64,000 nucleotides of DNA, from NCBI RefSeq assembly GCF_015221875.1, contig NZ_JACYGY010000001.1, positions 4,628,501 through 4,692,500 on the forward strand. The letters are read 5' to 3'. The first letter of the stretch is position 1, and each line of letters begins with the position of its first letter. The translations under genes were made by a program, and so were the position numbers. The notes below the pieces were generated by a model. The model was given only the letters and a program-made list of their open reading frames with translations. It was not told the DNA's origin and searched no databases. Below are positions 1 to 8,880 of this stretch, in pieces. The DNA is from Dyadobacter subterraneus. GTDB lineage: Bacteria; Bacteroidota; Bacteroidia; Cytophagales; Spirosomataceae.

Positions 1-594
1 CAGCACAGTGCAGGGCGACATTCCCTGCCCGGTTCCCTTAACCCGGCAATCGTCGCTGTAAGAACCAACCGTCACATAAATATTTCCGTTCTTGTCCAGC
101 GCTATAGGTTTTGCATTATCCCGGCCTTTATCAACCAATCCGTCAAGTAATTTTTCAGGATTTTCTGTGTCAATGATCTCTTCTTTTTCATTCAATTTAT
201 AGCGGTAAACACCCGTATTGGAAGAAGAATACAAATAGCCGCCCTGTATCCGGATTCCGGTTCCCGGATAATTTCCAAACAATTTCTTTTCGTCAATAAC
301 ACCGTCCTTATTGGTATCACGCAGAATATAAATTCCCTTTCCTTCTTTCAGTTTGGACAATTTCACATAAATATCACCACTTTTTGAAATGGCAATATGA
401 CGGGCAGATCCAAGGTCGGAGGCTAAAACCGTGGCAGTAAAGCCGACTGGAAGTTTAATATCCTTTGCTATTTCATTGATTTTCTTTTCTTCATTTTTTT
501 TAAGGGGTTCAGAAATGCCCTTGTAAGCCAGTAGTGCTCCAATTCCTGCAATACCAGCAAACATTACGGCAGTTTTTAAAAATCTTCTTTGCAT
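1..594 (-). CDS. Sorbosone/PQQ-type sugar dehydrogenase-like protein, 5' part only
   Basis: The gene starts at an ATG at 594 and is open to the window edge (198 codons, C-terminus missing). The first 25 or so residues form a signal peptide or membrane anchor (basic MQRRF start, then a hydrophobic stretch). After a Lys/Glu-rich linker come beta-propeller-like repeats of the L-sorbosone dehydrogenase/soluble glucose dehydrogenase family: a PVGFTATVLASDL opening strand, ARHIAISKSGDIYV, and KPIALDKNGNIYVTVGS. Members are periplasmic proteins that oxidise sugars or serve as propeller modules in larger proteins. I see no heme motif in the visible part. The family call is fairly safe; substrate and total length are unknown. 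Confidence 0.65.
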   Translation of the reverse strand, partial: MQRRFLKTAVMFAGIAGIGALLAYKGISEPLKKNEEKKINEIAKDIKLPVGFTATVLASDLGSARHIAISKSGDIYVKLSKLKEGKGIYILRDTNKDGVIDEKKLFGNYPGTGIRIQGGYLYSSSNTGVYRYKLNEKEEIIDTENPEKLLDGLVDKGRDNAKPIALDKNGNIYVTVGSYSDDCRVKGTGQGMSPCTVL

Positions 595-839
595 GCGATT
601 CACCAATAGGTCGATAATAGTTTAACTTTATAAAAATGTTTCAGCCAATCAGGCTGACTTAAAATAATAAAGCAGTAAAATAGCGTTTTAATACTCGGAC
701 ATTCAGCAGCAAATTTAAAATTTAGAGAAATTTTGATTTTTTTTGGAATGATTTTTTAAAAAATCAGTTTACACTATGGCAGTATTATTTTTGACCAAAA
801 GACTTATTAAAACTTCAGCTAACCTTAAAAACAATTGAT

Positions 840-1175
840 ATGATAATTGACGACGATTTTCCACTTGATGACGAGGATGATGATTTGCCAGGATACCCTC
901 TTTATCCTGCGTCTGATGATGTTTATAGCCGTGGTCTGATTGAAGATGATATCGATCCGGAGGACATAAGCAAAATTAAGGAAGAATTGGGACTGGATTC
1001 TGACGAGTGGAATGAAAAAGGCTTTGACGAAGATCTGGTTGGCGACGATCTGGATGTTCCGGGCTCTGACCTTGATGACGAAGATGAAATAGACGGCAAC
1101 GAGGACGAAGAAAACAATTATTATAGTCTTGGTGGAGATAACCACAATGACCTTGAAGAGAATCAGGGGGACTAA
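840..1175 (+). CDS. Highly acidic small protein, function unknown
   Basis: This 111-residue protein is made mostly of Asp and Glu in runs (for example FPLDDEDDDLP near the N-terminus and a Glu/Asp/Asn-rich tail), with very few basic residues, no signal peptide and no membrane segment. I recognise no domain. The composition suggests a disordered polyanion that could bind a basic protein or metal ions, but that is a guess. A TATTTTTG box at 786-793 fits the Bacteroidetes -7 element, and a strong terminator follows at 1208-1237, so it looks like a single-gene transcript. A 131-codon open frame on the opposite strand is the low-complexity shadow of this gene. Confidence 0.7.
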   Translation: MIIDDDFPLDDEDDDLPGYPLYPASDDVYSRGLIEDDIDPEDISKIKEELGLDSDEWNEKGFDEDLVGDDLDVPGSDLDDEDEIDGNEDEENNYYSLGGDNHNDLEENQGD

Positions 1176-1207
1176 AACATCGTTACTCTCGCTCGTATAG
1201 ATATTAT

Positions 1208-1237
1208 TATCCCGGCCCAACGCCGGGATATTTTTTT
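1208..1237 (+). terminator. Intrinsic terminator of the acidic-protein gene
   Basis: A perfect 9-bp stem (1208-1216 with 1222-1230, GC core CCCGGC/GCCGGG), a 5-base loop and seven T's directly after it, 33 bases past the stop codon. Confidence 0.9.
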
Positions 1238-1381
1238 AAATATGCAATTGGGCAATCCGGCAACAAAAACGGTTACGTACCCATATTCCATATTTTGTAA
1301 ATTAATTTAATAATAAGATGATTCTTGTTCAATATTTTAATTAAACTAATAATATTTCTTTTTTATGTATTTTCATTGGAA

Positions 1382-1389
1382 TATATTTG
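1382..1389 (+). promoter_or_regulatory. Candidate -7 element for the beta-mannosidase gene
   Basis: TATATTTG matches the Bacteroidetes -7 consensus TAnnTTTG 33 bases before the start codon. There is no clear TTG at the right distance upstream, so the -33 half is weak. Confidence 0.4.
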
Positions 1390-1422
1390 TTGTAATAGTT
1401 ATTTTTATAATATAATATTCTA

Positions 1423-4056
1423 ATGAAATTCCTTTTTACCTCTTTATTCATTTCCCTGCAACTTCTGTGTATAAATGCTTATGCACAACATAAATATGAA
1501 TTAAATTCTGGTTGGAAATGCAGCCCTATGGCCAAGGTTAAAGAAGACGGCTCCGCAGTTTCAAATCCTTCTTATTCTTTAAGTAGCTGGATCCCCGCAG
1601 TTGTACCGGGCACAGTGCTTACCACAATGCTTGAAAACAAACAGATTCCGGATCCTTTTTTCGGAATGAACAATGAAAAAATACCTGATATTTTCAAAAC
1701 CGGCCCTGAGTATTACACGTATTGGTTTGTAAAAGATTTTAATGAAACCGTAAAAGCCGGCGAACAGGTATGGCTTCATTTCCGTGGTGTTAATTATAGT
1801 TTTGACATATACCTGAACGGTAAAAAATTAAACAGCAAAAGACACAGCGGCATGTTTCTGCGCCAGTCTTACAACATCACTTCCTTACTTTTGAAAACCG
1901 GATCAAACAGACTGGCCGTTATTGTTTTTCCTCCTGATGCCGTTGGAAATGCAAACGGCGGACAAGGGGGAGACGGAACAATAGCAAAGAACGTAGCCCA
2001 CCAGTACGTTGCCGGATGGGACTGGATTCAGCCCGTTCGTGACCGCAATACAGGAATTTGGGATAAGGTTTTGATTGAAAAAACAGGAAAAATCAATATC
2101 AAAAATCCGCATATCATCACGCTTGTTCCAGGACAAAGAAAACCGGAAGGCGCTCAGAAACCCGCCACAATAAAAGCTACTGCTGAACTGGAAAACCCGA
2201 CAGATGCACCACTGAAAGGTGTTTTACAATATGTTCTGGACGGAAAGAAAATTTCGAAAGAAGTTACAATCAAACCAAGAAGTACTACCGAAATAACATT
2301 ACCAGATCTTCAACTTGAAAATCCTAAACTTTGGTGGCCTTTCGGTTACGGTGCACAGCATTTGTATGCTTTAAAAATGCAGTTTCTGTTGAATGGAGCG
2401 GTTTCTGACGAAGAAAATATAAATGTTGGTGTCCGGGAAATTCAGGCTGACTGGAATTCAACTACCCGAAGCAAACAAATATCTGTCAACGGCCAGCGGG
2501 TTTTTATAAAGGGCGGGAACTGGATTATTTCTGATGCGATGCTTCGTTTTACAGATGCCCGTTATGACGCAGAAGTTCGATTTCACAGAGATATGAATTT
2601 GAATTTGTTACGAATCTGGGGCGGAGCCTTGACGGAGCGTCCTGAATTTTATCAGGCTTGTGATAAATATGGAATTCTTGTTATGCAGGATTTCTGGGGA
2701 TCGGGTGATTGCAATGGCCGCTGGGTTGATCCAATGAAAAAAGATGACCAATGGGTACGTCGTAAATATCCGGATGATCATGGCCTGTTTCTTGAATCGG
2801 CTGCTGACCAAATTAAAATGATCCGTAATTATCCTTCTCTGGCAATCTGGTGCGGAGGAAATGAAATTACTTTACCGGAAGATATTATGGTCCCGCTTCG
2901 TGATACCATTCTTCCAAAACTGGATGGAACCCGCTGGTTTATCGATTATTCGAATTCGGATGATATGTCTTTCAACTCACTTGGCGGAAATGGCGACGGA
3001 CCTTACGGCATTCAGCCTTTAAAACGTTTTTTTGAATACAAAACATGGCCGTTCAACTCTGAAATAGGTTCGGTAGGTGTCGGAGATTATGAATCTTTGG
3101 AAAGATTTTTACCAAAGGAAAATATGATCGCCCCAATTTATTCTGAAAAAACAGGAAAAGAAACGGTGGATTCTGTTTGGAATTATCACAAATATATTGG
3201 TTACGAGAAGTATGTCGCGCCTTACGGAAAAGTAAAAGATCTGCGCGATTTTGGAAAAAAGGCGCAGTTGATTAATTACGATCAATACCGCTCTTTAATG
3301 GAAGGTTTTAGCGCGCATATGTGGGATTGGTATACAGGTGTGATCATCTGGAAAACACAAAATCCATGGACGGCATTGCGCGGTCAGATGTACGATTATT
3401 ACCTGGATCCAAACGCCTGTTTGTACGGATTACACAACGGAAGCGCCCCTTTGCATGTTATGTTCAACCAGGCCGACAGCACCGTTATGATAACCAATAA
3501 TACCTTCAAACATCAATACGACATGATGCTCAACATCACTGCGGTTGATATAAGCGGAAAGGAAAAAAGCCTTGGGCAGGTTTTCGTAGAAATCGGACCG
3601 TCAACAACACGCATGATTATGTCAATCAAAAATGAAATACGTGAGCTTGCAAAAAAAGAAGGAATGTTCCTTTCGCTGCGTCTTTCAAATACTAAAAAAG
3701 AAATATTGAGCGACAACTTGTACTGGCTGCCAGACAGCGAAGGAGCATACAGCGGACTGAATAAAATGTCAGCAGCGGATATCGACGTACAGGTTCGTCA
3801 GTCTGAAAAAGGAAAAGTTGAGGTTACCTTGTCTAATCCTGCCAAAAATCCGGTTGCCTTTTTTAACCGTCTGGCGCTGGTTGATCCAAAAACAAAAAAA
3901 CGAGTACTTCCGGTTTTTTATGATGACAATTATGTATCGGTATTACCCGGAGAAAAGAAAACTGTGGTAATGGATTATTCACAGACCTCAGGTGAATTGC
4001 CCTTGGTATCCATTGACGGCTGGAATGTGAAAGAGCAGTTTATACCATTGAAATAG
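1423..4056 (+). CDS. Glycoside hydrolase family 2, beta-mannosidase type (exported)
   Basis: The 877-residue protein has a signal peptide (residues 1-21, ending NAYAQ), an N-terminal sugar-binding jelly-roll (about 25-215, with the PGTVLTTML and DRNTGIWD signatures of this subgroup), an Ig-like domain (about 220-335), a TIM barrel (about 340-690) and C-terminal Ig-like domains. The acid/base is Glu481 in WCGGNE and the nucleophile is Glu547 in NSEIG. The architecture is that of mannosylglycoprotein endo-beta-mannosidase and exo-beta-glucosaminidase; the Asn-Glu pair at the acid/base site argues for the mannosidase side, since exo-glucosaminidases such as CsxA have Asp there. It would act in the periplasm on beta-linked mannosides. 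The 2-epimerase 109 bases downstream supports a mannan or manno-oligosaccharide role. Exact substrate is inferred. Confidence 0.85.
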   Translation: MKFLFTSLFISLQLLCINAYAQHKYELNSGWKCSPMAKVKEDGSAVSNPSYSLSSWIPAVVPGTVLTTMLENKQIPDPFFGMNNEKIPDIFKTGPEYYTYWFVKDFNETVKAGEQVWLHFRGVNYSFDIYLNGKKLNSKRHSGMFLRQSYNITSLLLKTGSNRLAVIVFPPDAVGNANGGQGGDGTIAKNVAHQYVAGWDWIQPVRDRNTGIWDKVLIEKTGKINIKNPHIITLVPGQRKPEGAQKPATIKATAELENPTDAPLKGVLQYVLDGKKISKEVTIKPRSTTEITLPDLQLENPKLWWPFGYGAQHLYALKMQFLLNGAVSDEENINVGVREIQADWNSTTRSKQISVNGQRVFIKGGNWIISDAMLRFTDARYDAEVRFHRDMNLNLLRIWGGALTERPEFYQACDKYGILVMQDFWGSGDCNGRWVDPMKKDDQWVRRKYPDDHGLFLESAADQIKMIRNYPSLAIWCGGNEITLPEDIMVPLRDTILPKLDGTRWFIDYSNSDDMSFNSLGGNGDGPYGIQPLKRFFEYKTWPFNSEIGSVGVGDYESLERFLPKENMIAPIYSEKTGKETVDSVWNYHKYIGYEKYVAPYGKVKDLRDFGKKAQLINYDQYRSLMEGFSAHMWDWYTGVIIWKTQNPWTALRGQMYDYYLDPNACLYGLHNGSAPLHVMFNQADSTVMITNNTFKHQYDMMLNITAVDISGKEKSLGQVFVEIGPSTTRMIMSIKNEIRELAKKEGMFLSLRLSNTKKEILSDNLYWLPDSEGAYSGLNKMSAADIDVQVRQSEKGKVEVTLSNPAKNPVAFFNRLALVDPKTKKRVLPVFYDDNYVSVLPGEKKTVVMDYSQTSGELPLVSIDGWNVKEQFIPLK

Positions 4057-4076
4057 AAAAATATAAATTGAAAAAA

Positions 4077-4101
4077 TTGCGCTTCCCTTGTGGAAGCGCA
4101 A
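4077..4101 (+). other. Intercistronic hairpin between mannosidase and epimerase genes
   Basis: A perfect 10-bp stem (TTGCGCTTCC / GGAAGCGCAA) with a 5-base loop lies 20 bases after the mannosidase stop. No T-run follows, so it is more likely a partial terminator or mRNA 3'-end stabiliser than a full stop to transcription. Confidence 0.6.
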
Positions 4102-4164
4102 CTAAATAAGGGGAGTAAGTAAGTTTACAAATCTTGATTCTTTTGCAAGGAAACAACATTTATC

Positions 4165-5349
4165 ATGGCTGACTTCACACCGGAAACTTTTAAAAAAGAA
4201 TTAATAAATATCCTGGATTACTGGGAAAAATATGCCGTAGACCGTAAAAATGGTGGTTTTTACGGCAGAGTAAATTATGACAACGAAGGTATTGCTGATG
4301 CGCCAAAGGCAGTTGTGATCACAAGCCGGATCTTATGGACCTATTCGATGGCTAAAAGGCTTTTGAATAACCCAAAATATCTGACACTTGCGGATCGCGC
4401 ATTTCAGGATCTTTCGATTCATTTTATAGATGCCAAGGATGGAGGCGTTTTTTGGTCGACAGAGGCAAGTGGGAAACCACTTGAAATGAAAAAGCAGGTT
4501 TATGGAAATGCTTTTGCCATGTACGGATTGAGTGAATACTACCGGGCAACAAATTTCCCACCAGCTCTGGAACGTGCAAAAGACATTTTCCATGTTTTGG
4601 AAAAACATGCTTTTGATCCCGTAAATGGCGGCTACCGCGAAGCATTTGCAAGAGACTGGTCAGAAACGGACGATTATATTTTGAGTAAAAGTCCGTATAA
4701 CAAAAGCATGAATACGCATTTGCACCTTGTTGAGGCCTATACTAACCTTTACAGAGTTTGGCCCGATAAAACATTAAAAAAGCAAACAGCAGCAATGCTG
4801 GAAGCAATTCTGGATCATATCGTCAACAATGAAACGAACCGGATGGAGCTTTTCTTTACCGAAAAGTGGGAATCAAAAGACAAGGTGATTTCCTATGGCC
4901 ACGATGTTGAAGCATCCTGGTTGCTTTACGAAACAGCGGAAGTGTTAAAAGATGAAAAGTTATTAAAAAAAACCAGGGAGCGCTGCATCAAAATGGCCAC
5001 CGCAGTGAGTACTGGTTTAAGCGCGGACGGTGCGCTTAACTATGAGTATGATCCTGAAACCAAACATACAAAAACGGAAAGAAGCTGGTGGGTTGCCGCA
5101 GAACAACTGGTAGGATTTTACAACGCATATCAACTCACAAAAAATAAGGATTTCAAAGTTAAAGCAGAAAGAAGCTGGGCATATATCGACAGCAAATTTA
5201 TTGACAAGGAAAGAGGTGAATGGTTTGGTGCAGTGAAAGAAGACGGTAGTCCGGTGCGTGGAGATAAGGTAAATTTTTGGAAATGTCCATATCACAACGC
5301 CCGCGCATGTGCCGAAATGTGGAAGCGTTTGGGAGAAAGTCAGAAGTAA
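4165..5349 (+). CDS. Cellobiose/mannobiose 2-epimerase (AGE family)
   Basis: This 394-residue cytoplasmic (alpha/alpha)6-barrel enzyme belongs to the N-acylglucosamine 2-epimerase family, cellobiose 2-epimerase branch. It converts the reducing-end glucose of beta-1,4-disaccharides to mannose and back. The three key histidines are present at His187 (in NTHLHLVEAY), His246 (SYGHDVEASW) and His377 (CPYHNARA); their spacing of 59 and 131 residues equals that of His200/His259/His390 in Rhodothermus marinus cellobiose 2-epimerase. RSWWVAAEQ, another family signature, is at about 310-318. In mannan users this enzyme makes mannosylglucose for a phosphorylase; no phosphorylase gene is nearby. It is probably co-transcribed with the beta-mannosidase. 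Confidence 0.88.
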   Translation: MADFTPETFKKELINILDYWEKYAVDRKNGGFYGRVNYDNEGIADAPKAVVITSRILWTYSMAKRLLNNPKYLTLADRAFQDLSIHFIDAKDGGVFWSTEASGKPLEMKKQVYGNAFAMYGLSEYYRATNFPPALERAKDIFHVLEKHAFDPVNGGYREAFARDWSETDDYILSKSPYNKSMNTHLHLVEAYTNLYRVWPDKTLKKQTAAMLEAILDHIVNNETNRMELFFTEKWESKDKVISYGHDVEASWLLYETAEVLKDEKLLKKTRERCIKMATAVSTGLSADGALNYEYDPETKHTKTERSWWVAAEQLVGFYNAYQLTKNKDFKVKAERSWAYIDSKFIDKERGEWFGAVKEDGSPVRGDKVNFWKCPYHNARACAEMWKRLGESQK

Positions 5350-5613
5350 CTGTAATTAATTTTAATTCTTATGTAACATTTAAAAGAATCTTTAAATCAT
5401 TTTACAATCCTGTTTAATAATATTCTGTTAATAAAGTAAATTTAGATTAGAGTAGAATTTCGGATTCTAATATCTGACAAACAAAGCTGACAGAGGATTT
5501 CAGCCGCTGAATTTAGTACCGAAAAAATATTTCATATTTTCTAGTCAGTTTAGACATTTCTTGCGTATCCCAGTAATAAAACCTAACTAAATAATATAAA
5601 TATCTCCGCTACT

Positions 5614-5820
5614 ATGGCAAAAGTTAATCTTGACGTACCCGACAAAGTTCACCTGAAAGCAAAACAGCTTCAACTTGAACTAGAAGAAAATGATCAAAGA
5701 ATTACCCTTCAGGAGCTTTACAAAGAACTGGTTATTATCGGTTTGGAAGCGATGAAGAAAAAAATGAGTAATGGACATGTGTTGTCCGATTCAAAAGGTT
5801 ATACCGCTATTGCCAGTTAA
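5614..5820 (+). CDS. Small conserved-looking protein, unknown function
   Basis: A 68-residue protein opening with a beta strand (MAKVNLDVPDKV) followed by two likely helices rich in Leu, Glu and Lys. The strand-helix-helix order recalls ribbon-helix-helix DNA-binding proteins or antitoxins, but the match is by shape only and no toxin gene follows. It sits alone in a 264-base upstream gap without a clear promoter and ends at a strong terminator. Confidence 0.55.
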   Translation: MAKVNLDVPDKVHLKAKQLQLELEENDQRITLQELYKELVIIGLEAMKKKMSNGHVLSDSKGYTAIAS

Positions 5821-5989
5821 CTCGTCATTGAGTCTTTTTTCAGAAATTTCTTTTCTGACTTGCCAAGCCATGTTATAAATTTATTGTCATTTTGAAAGGA
5901 GTGCCGGTAAGCTTTCCCTGGAAATCTATGACTGAATTTTTACATTGAGCAATCAAATTCACTCCCTCATTACTATCCTTAAAATACAC

Positions 5990-6034
5990 AAAGCGTCAAA
6001 GTTTACAGAAACTGTAAGACTTTGACGCTTTTTT
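5990..6034 (+). terminator. Long-stem intrinsic terminator between converging genes
   Basis: The arms 5990-6008 and 6012-6031 pair over about 19 bp with one bulge, around an AAA loop, and a T-run (to 6035) follows on the + strand. It ends the 5614 transcript; the DUF885 gene converges from the other side and may use the same stem without a good T-run. Confidence 0.9.
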
Positions 6035-6054
6035 TATTCGTTTAGCTTATCGCT

Positions 6055-7833
6055 CTATTTTTGCTCCTTCCCTCCTGCTTTAATCCAGACATTAATTTTA
6101 TCTTCCAGAATATTCAGTGGAACGCAGCCTGATTCGAGCACTTTGTTATGAAATTTTTTGATATCAAAATTAATTCCTGCCTTTTCAGCTTTTGTACGCA
6201 GTTCACGAATTTTCAGCTGCCCTATTTTATAGGATAAAGCCTGTCCGGCCGCAGTCATATATCTTTCAATTTCTGCTACAATACTTTCTTCTGTTTCGGC
6301 CTCATGATCCAGTGAGTACTGAATAGCCTGCTCTCGGGTCCAGCCTTTGGAATGAATTCCGGTGTCTACAACCAGTCGGATGGCCCGGTGCATCTCGGCA
6401 CTTAACATTCCAAAATATTGATATGGGTCAGTATATAAGCCCAGTTCTTTACCAAGCGATTCGCTATACAATGCCCAGCCTTCTCCATATGCGCTGTACC
6501 ACAAATTCTTACGGAACGATGGAAGCGCCTTATTTTCTTGCTGCAAAGAACCCTGGTAATGATGACCTGGAATCGCCTCGTGCAAAAACAAACTTTCATC
6601 TGAGACGGTATTATAGGCTTTTACATCAGGAATTGGCACATAAAAAATCCCGGGCCGCGAGCCATCTGGCGAAGCCGGATTATATTCTGCTGATGCCGAT
6701 GCCTCCCTGAATGCTTCTGTCCTGCGAACTTCAAAAGCTGCTTTGGGTGTAAGATCAAACAACTTTTTTAAATTCGGTTTCATCGTCTCATGAATAGCGT
6801 TGAAATGAGCGATAACTTCTTCCGGTTTTGTATAAGGCATTAGTTTTTTGTTTGACCTTAGATCATTGAAAAACGCTTTCAAACTTCCTTTAAATCCTAC
6901 CTGGTCTTTAACTTTCAACATTTCCTTGGAAATGCGCTCTACTTCGCTTAAACCAAGTTTATGAATTTCGTCAGATGTTTTTGAGGTTGTTGTATAGTAC
7001 TTAATATAGGTATCATACAGTGCTTTTCCATTGGGAAGATCAGCATATCCACTTGTTTTGCGACCAGCAGGCAAATATTCCTTTTCCATAAAAACATGAA
7101 GACGGTTAAAGGCGGGTATCACTTTTTCTTCAACCATTTCCTTGTAACTTTTGGTCAACCGGGCTTTGTCATCGGCAGAGAAGGATTCCGGAAATTTGGT
7201 AACCGGTGTGTAAAATAAGTGCTGTTCAGCAGTACCATGATCTAGACTAGCCAATTGGGGAATAACCTTTTTAATCAATGGGATTGGTAAAACGTAACCT
7301 TTTTTTATCCCTTCTTTCATGTTGACGATCGCCGTATCGCTCCATGCAACAAAACCATCCACTCTTTTCAACCAGTTGTCATAATCATCCGTTGTTTTGA
7401 AAGGTTGAACGCCACTTCCGCCTGCCATGGTTGCAATCATTAAATGGGTTGATGCAAACTGGTTGATTGGCATTAAATGCGTTGGAAATGCCAGTAATTC
7501 CAGATTTATATTACACTCCCAATTCAACAGATCCCAGCTCGTTTTCTCTTCTTCGGTAAGTTCCGCACGATTGTATTTGACAAGTTCCGTTTTATATTTT
7601 TGATAGAAATCAACCTGCTGCTGTCTTACTTCCTTTGTTAAATCATTTGGAAAAAGGTCGTTATACCGTTTATCTCCAATTTGCGTTGCTTCAAAAGGGT
7701 AAAGCGGCAATCTTTCTTCATAATAATTTTCAAACAACTCACCAACTGGTGGCAACAAATCCTCAGAAGCTTTTTGCTGGCAGGCAGACAAAATAATACC
7801 AAGAACCAATGTCAGAAATAGGCTTTTATTCAT
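6055..7833 (-). CDS. DUF885 family lipoprotein (putative zinc metallopeptidase)
   Basis: The protein (592 residues from the ATG at 7833; a TTG two codons earlier is a less likely start) has a lipoprotein signal with lipobox LSAC and Cys19 or so, then a long helical domain. The hallmark HEAxPGHHxQ motif of DUF885 (PF05960) lies near residue 417 and resembles the zinc-binding HExxH helix of M32-like peptidases. Members are secreted or membrane-tethered proteins of unknown substrate, suspected peptidases. It is monocistronic. Family assignment is firm; catalytic activity is inference. Confidence 0.85.
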   Translation of the reverse strand: MNKSLFLTLVLGIILSACQQKASEDLLPPVGELFENYYEERLPLYPFEATQIGDKRYNDLFPNDLTKEVRQQQVDFYQKYKTELVKYNRAELTEEEKTSWDLLNWECNINLELLAFPTHLMPINQFASTHLMIATMAGGSGVQPFKTTDDYDNWLKRVDGFVAWSDTAIVNMKEGIKKGYVLPIPLIKKVIPQLASLDHGTAEQHLFYTPVTKFPESFSADDKARLTKSYKEMVEEKVIPAFNRLHVFMEKEYLPAGRKTSGYADLPNGKALYDTYIKYYTTTSKTSDEIHKLGLSEVERISKEMLKVKDQVGFKGSLKAFFNDLRSNKKLMPYTKPEEVIAHFNAIHETMKPNLKKLFDLTPKAAFEVRRTEAFREASASAEYNPASPDGSRPGIFYVPIPDVKAYNTVSDESLFLHEAIPGHHYQGSLQQENKALPSFRKNLWYSAYGEGWALYSESLGKELGLYTDPYQYFGMLSAEMHRAIRLVVDTGIHSKGWTREQAIQYSLDHEAETEESIVAEIERYMTAAGQALSYKIGQLKIRELRTKAEKAGINFDIKKFHNKVLESGCVPLNILEDKINVWIKAGGKEQK

Positions 7834-7989
7834 ATGCAAAATTTTAAGATTATGGGTTATGCAAAGATTCGGGTCTCACCCGGAAATTTCCTGCCCAAGA
7901 TTGGCAAAAGAGTCGGAAAAATCTAATTTTATTTCTTCGAAAAGGCCTTATTCAGAAGAATTAATAAGATTCTAATTTCAGATTAAAAC

Positions 7990-8014
7990 AAAAAAAGAGC
8001 TCTAAAAGAGCTCT
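7990..8014 (-). terminator. Terminator of the exporter/dienelactone hydrolase unit
   Basis: Two copies of the palindrome AGAGCTCT (7996-8003 and 8007-8014) form an 8-bp stem with an AAA loop; read on the minus strand the stem is followed by seven T's. It lies 63 bases beyond the stop at 8077. Confidence 0.85.
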
Positions 8015-8076
8015 CTAATTAATAGATTCGGCAACACATATTCAATCATTCTCTCAATCTATTATTCAATCATCAA

Positions 8077-8847
8077 TCAGAATATCTCGTCAAAAAATAC
8101 CAGCATTGCTTTCCATGAGCGCTTTGCGGCTTTTTCGTTATAGGCAGCACCTTTTGAATTGTCTGTACCCGCATCAGGGTCGGTGAAACTATGTACGGAA
8201 TTCGCATAATAATTCATTTCCCAGTCAGCATTCGCTTTTCTCATTTCATTCTGGAAAGCTGCCACTTCTTTGGCAGGTACATAATTATCATCAGCACCGT
8301 GAAGAATCAATAATTTTGGTTTGATGGCAGAAACCGCACGGGTAGAATCTTTCGCCAACCCGCCATGAAACGATACAATTCCCTTAACCGGAAAATTTTC
8401 TCTGGCAGCTTCAACAGCTCCCGTCCCTCCGAAACAGTAGCCGATCACCGCAATATTCGCAGGATCAGCTCCGGCCTTTATTAGTTGCTCCAATCCCAGC
8501 TGGATACGTTTCTGGTACTCAGCTATATTTTTTTTGTAATAACCCGAAAGTTCAGCCGCGCTTTTCATATCCTTCGGCCTTTTATCTACTCCGTAAATAT
8601 CGGCCACAAAAGCATAATATCCCATTGCTGCCAATTCTTCTGCACTCGTTTTGGCATGAGCATCAATTCCCATCCAGGCAGGTAAAACAAGAACGCCCGC
8701 TTTCTTTTTTGAAGCCGTTTTTGGTTTGGCTGCAAAGCCACTTAACTTCTGTGCTCCGTCCGTATAATTAACAGATTGAAGCTGGGCAAAAGACATCGTT
8801 GTCGTAAGAAAAAAAGCTGCTGTAAGGTAAATTTTCGAAATTTTCAT
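8077..8847 (-). CDS. Dienelactone hydrolase family protein, exported
   Basis: A 256-residue alpha/beta hydrolase with a signal peptide (residues 1-21, ending MSFAQ). The nucleophile elbow is GYCFGG with Cys as the nucleophile, typical of dienelactone hydrolases; the acid is in GADDNYVP and the base in the NSVHSFTDP segment near residue 220. Related proteins hydrolyse lactones or esters, but the substrate here is unknown, and secretion makes a role in classical chlorocatechol breakdown unlikely. The gene follows the MFS exporter by 33 bases on the same strand, so the two are probably one operon. Confidence 0.85.
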   Translation of the reverse strand: MKISKIYLTAAFFLTTTMSFAQLQSVNYTDGAQKLSGFAAKPKTASKKKAGVLVLPAWMGIDAHAKTSAEELAAMGYYAFVADIYGVDKRPKDMKSAAELSGYYKKNIAEYQKRIQLGLEQLIKAGADPANIAVIGYCFGGTGAVEAARENFPVKGIVSFHGGLAKDSTRAVSAIKPKLLILHGADDNYVPAKEVAAFQNEMRKANADWEMNYYANSVHSFTDPDAGTDNSKGAAYNEKAAKRSWKAMLVFFDEIF

Positions 8848-8880
8848 AGGTTATGTTTAGTCGTTAGGTTAATAAAAAAA

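Noticed and set aside
825..1220. 131-codon open frame on the minus strand over the acidic-protein gene
   Set aside because: It is the complement of Asp/Glu-rich codons, giving Ile/Val/Phe-rich nonsense, and it runs into the terminator stem of the + gene.
5614..5820. Antitoxin of a type II pair
   Set aside because: The fold outline fits, but no toxin gene lies on either side, so it is listed only as a small unknown protein.
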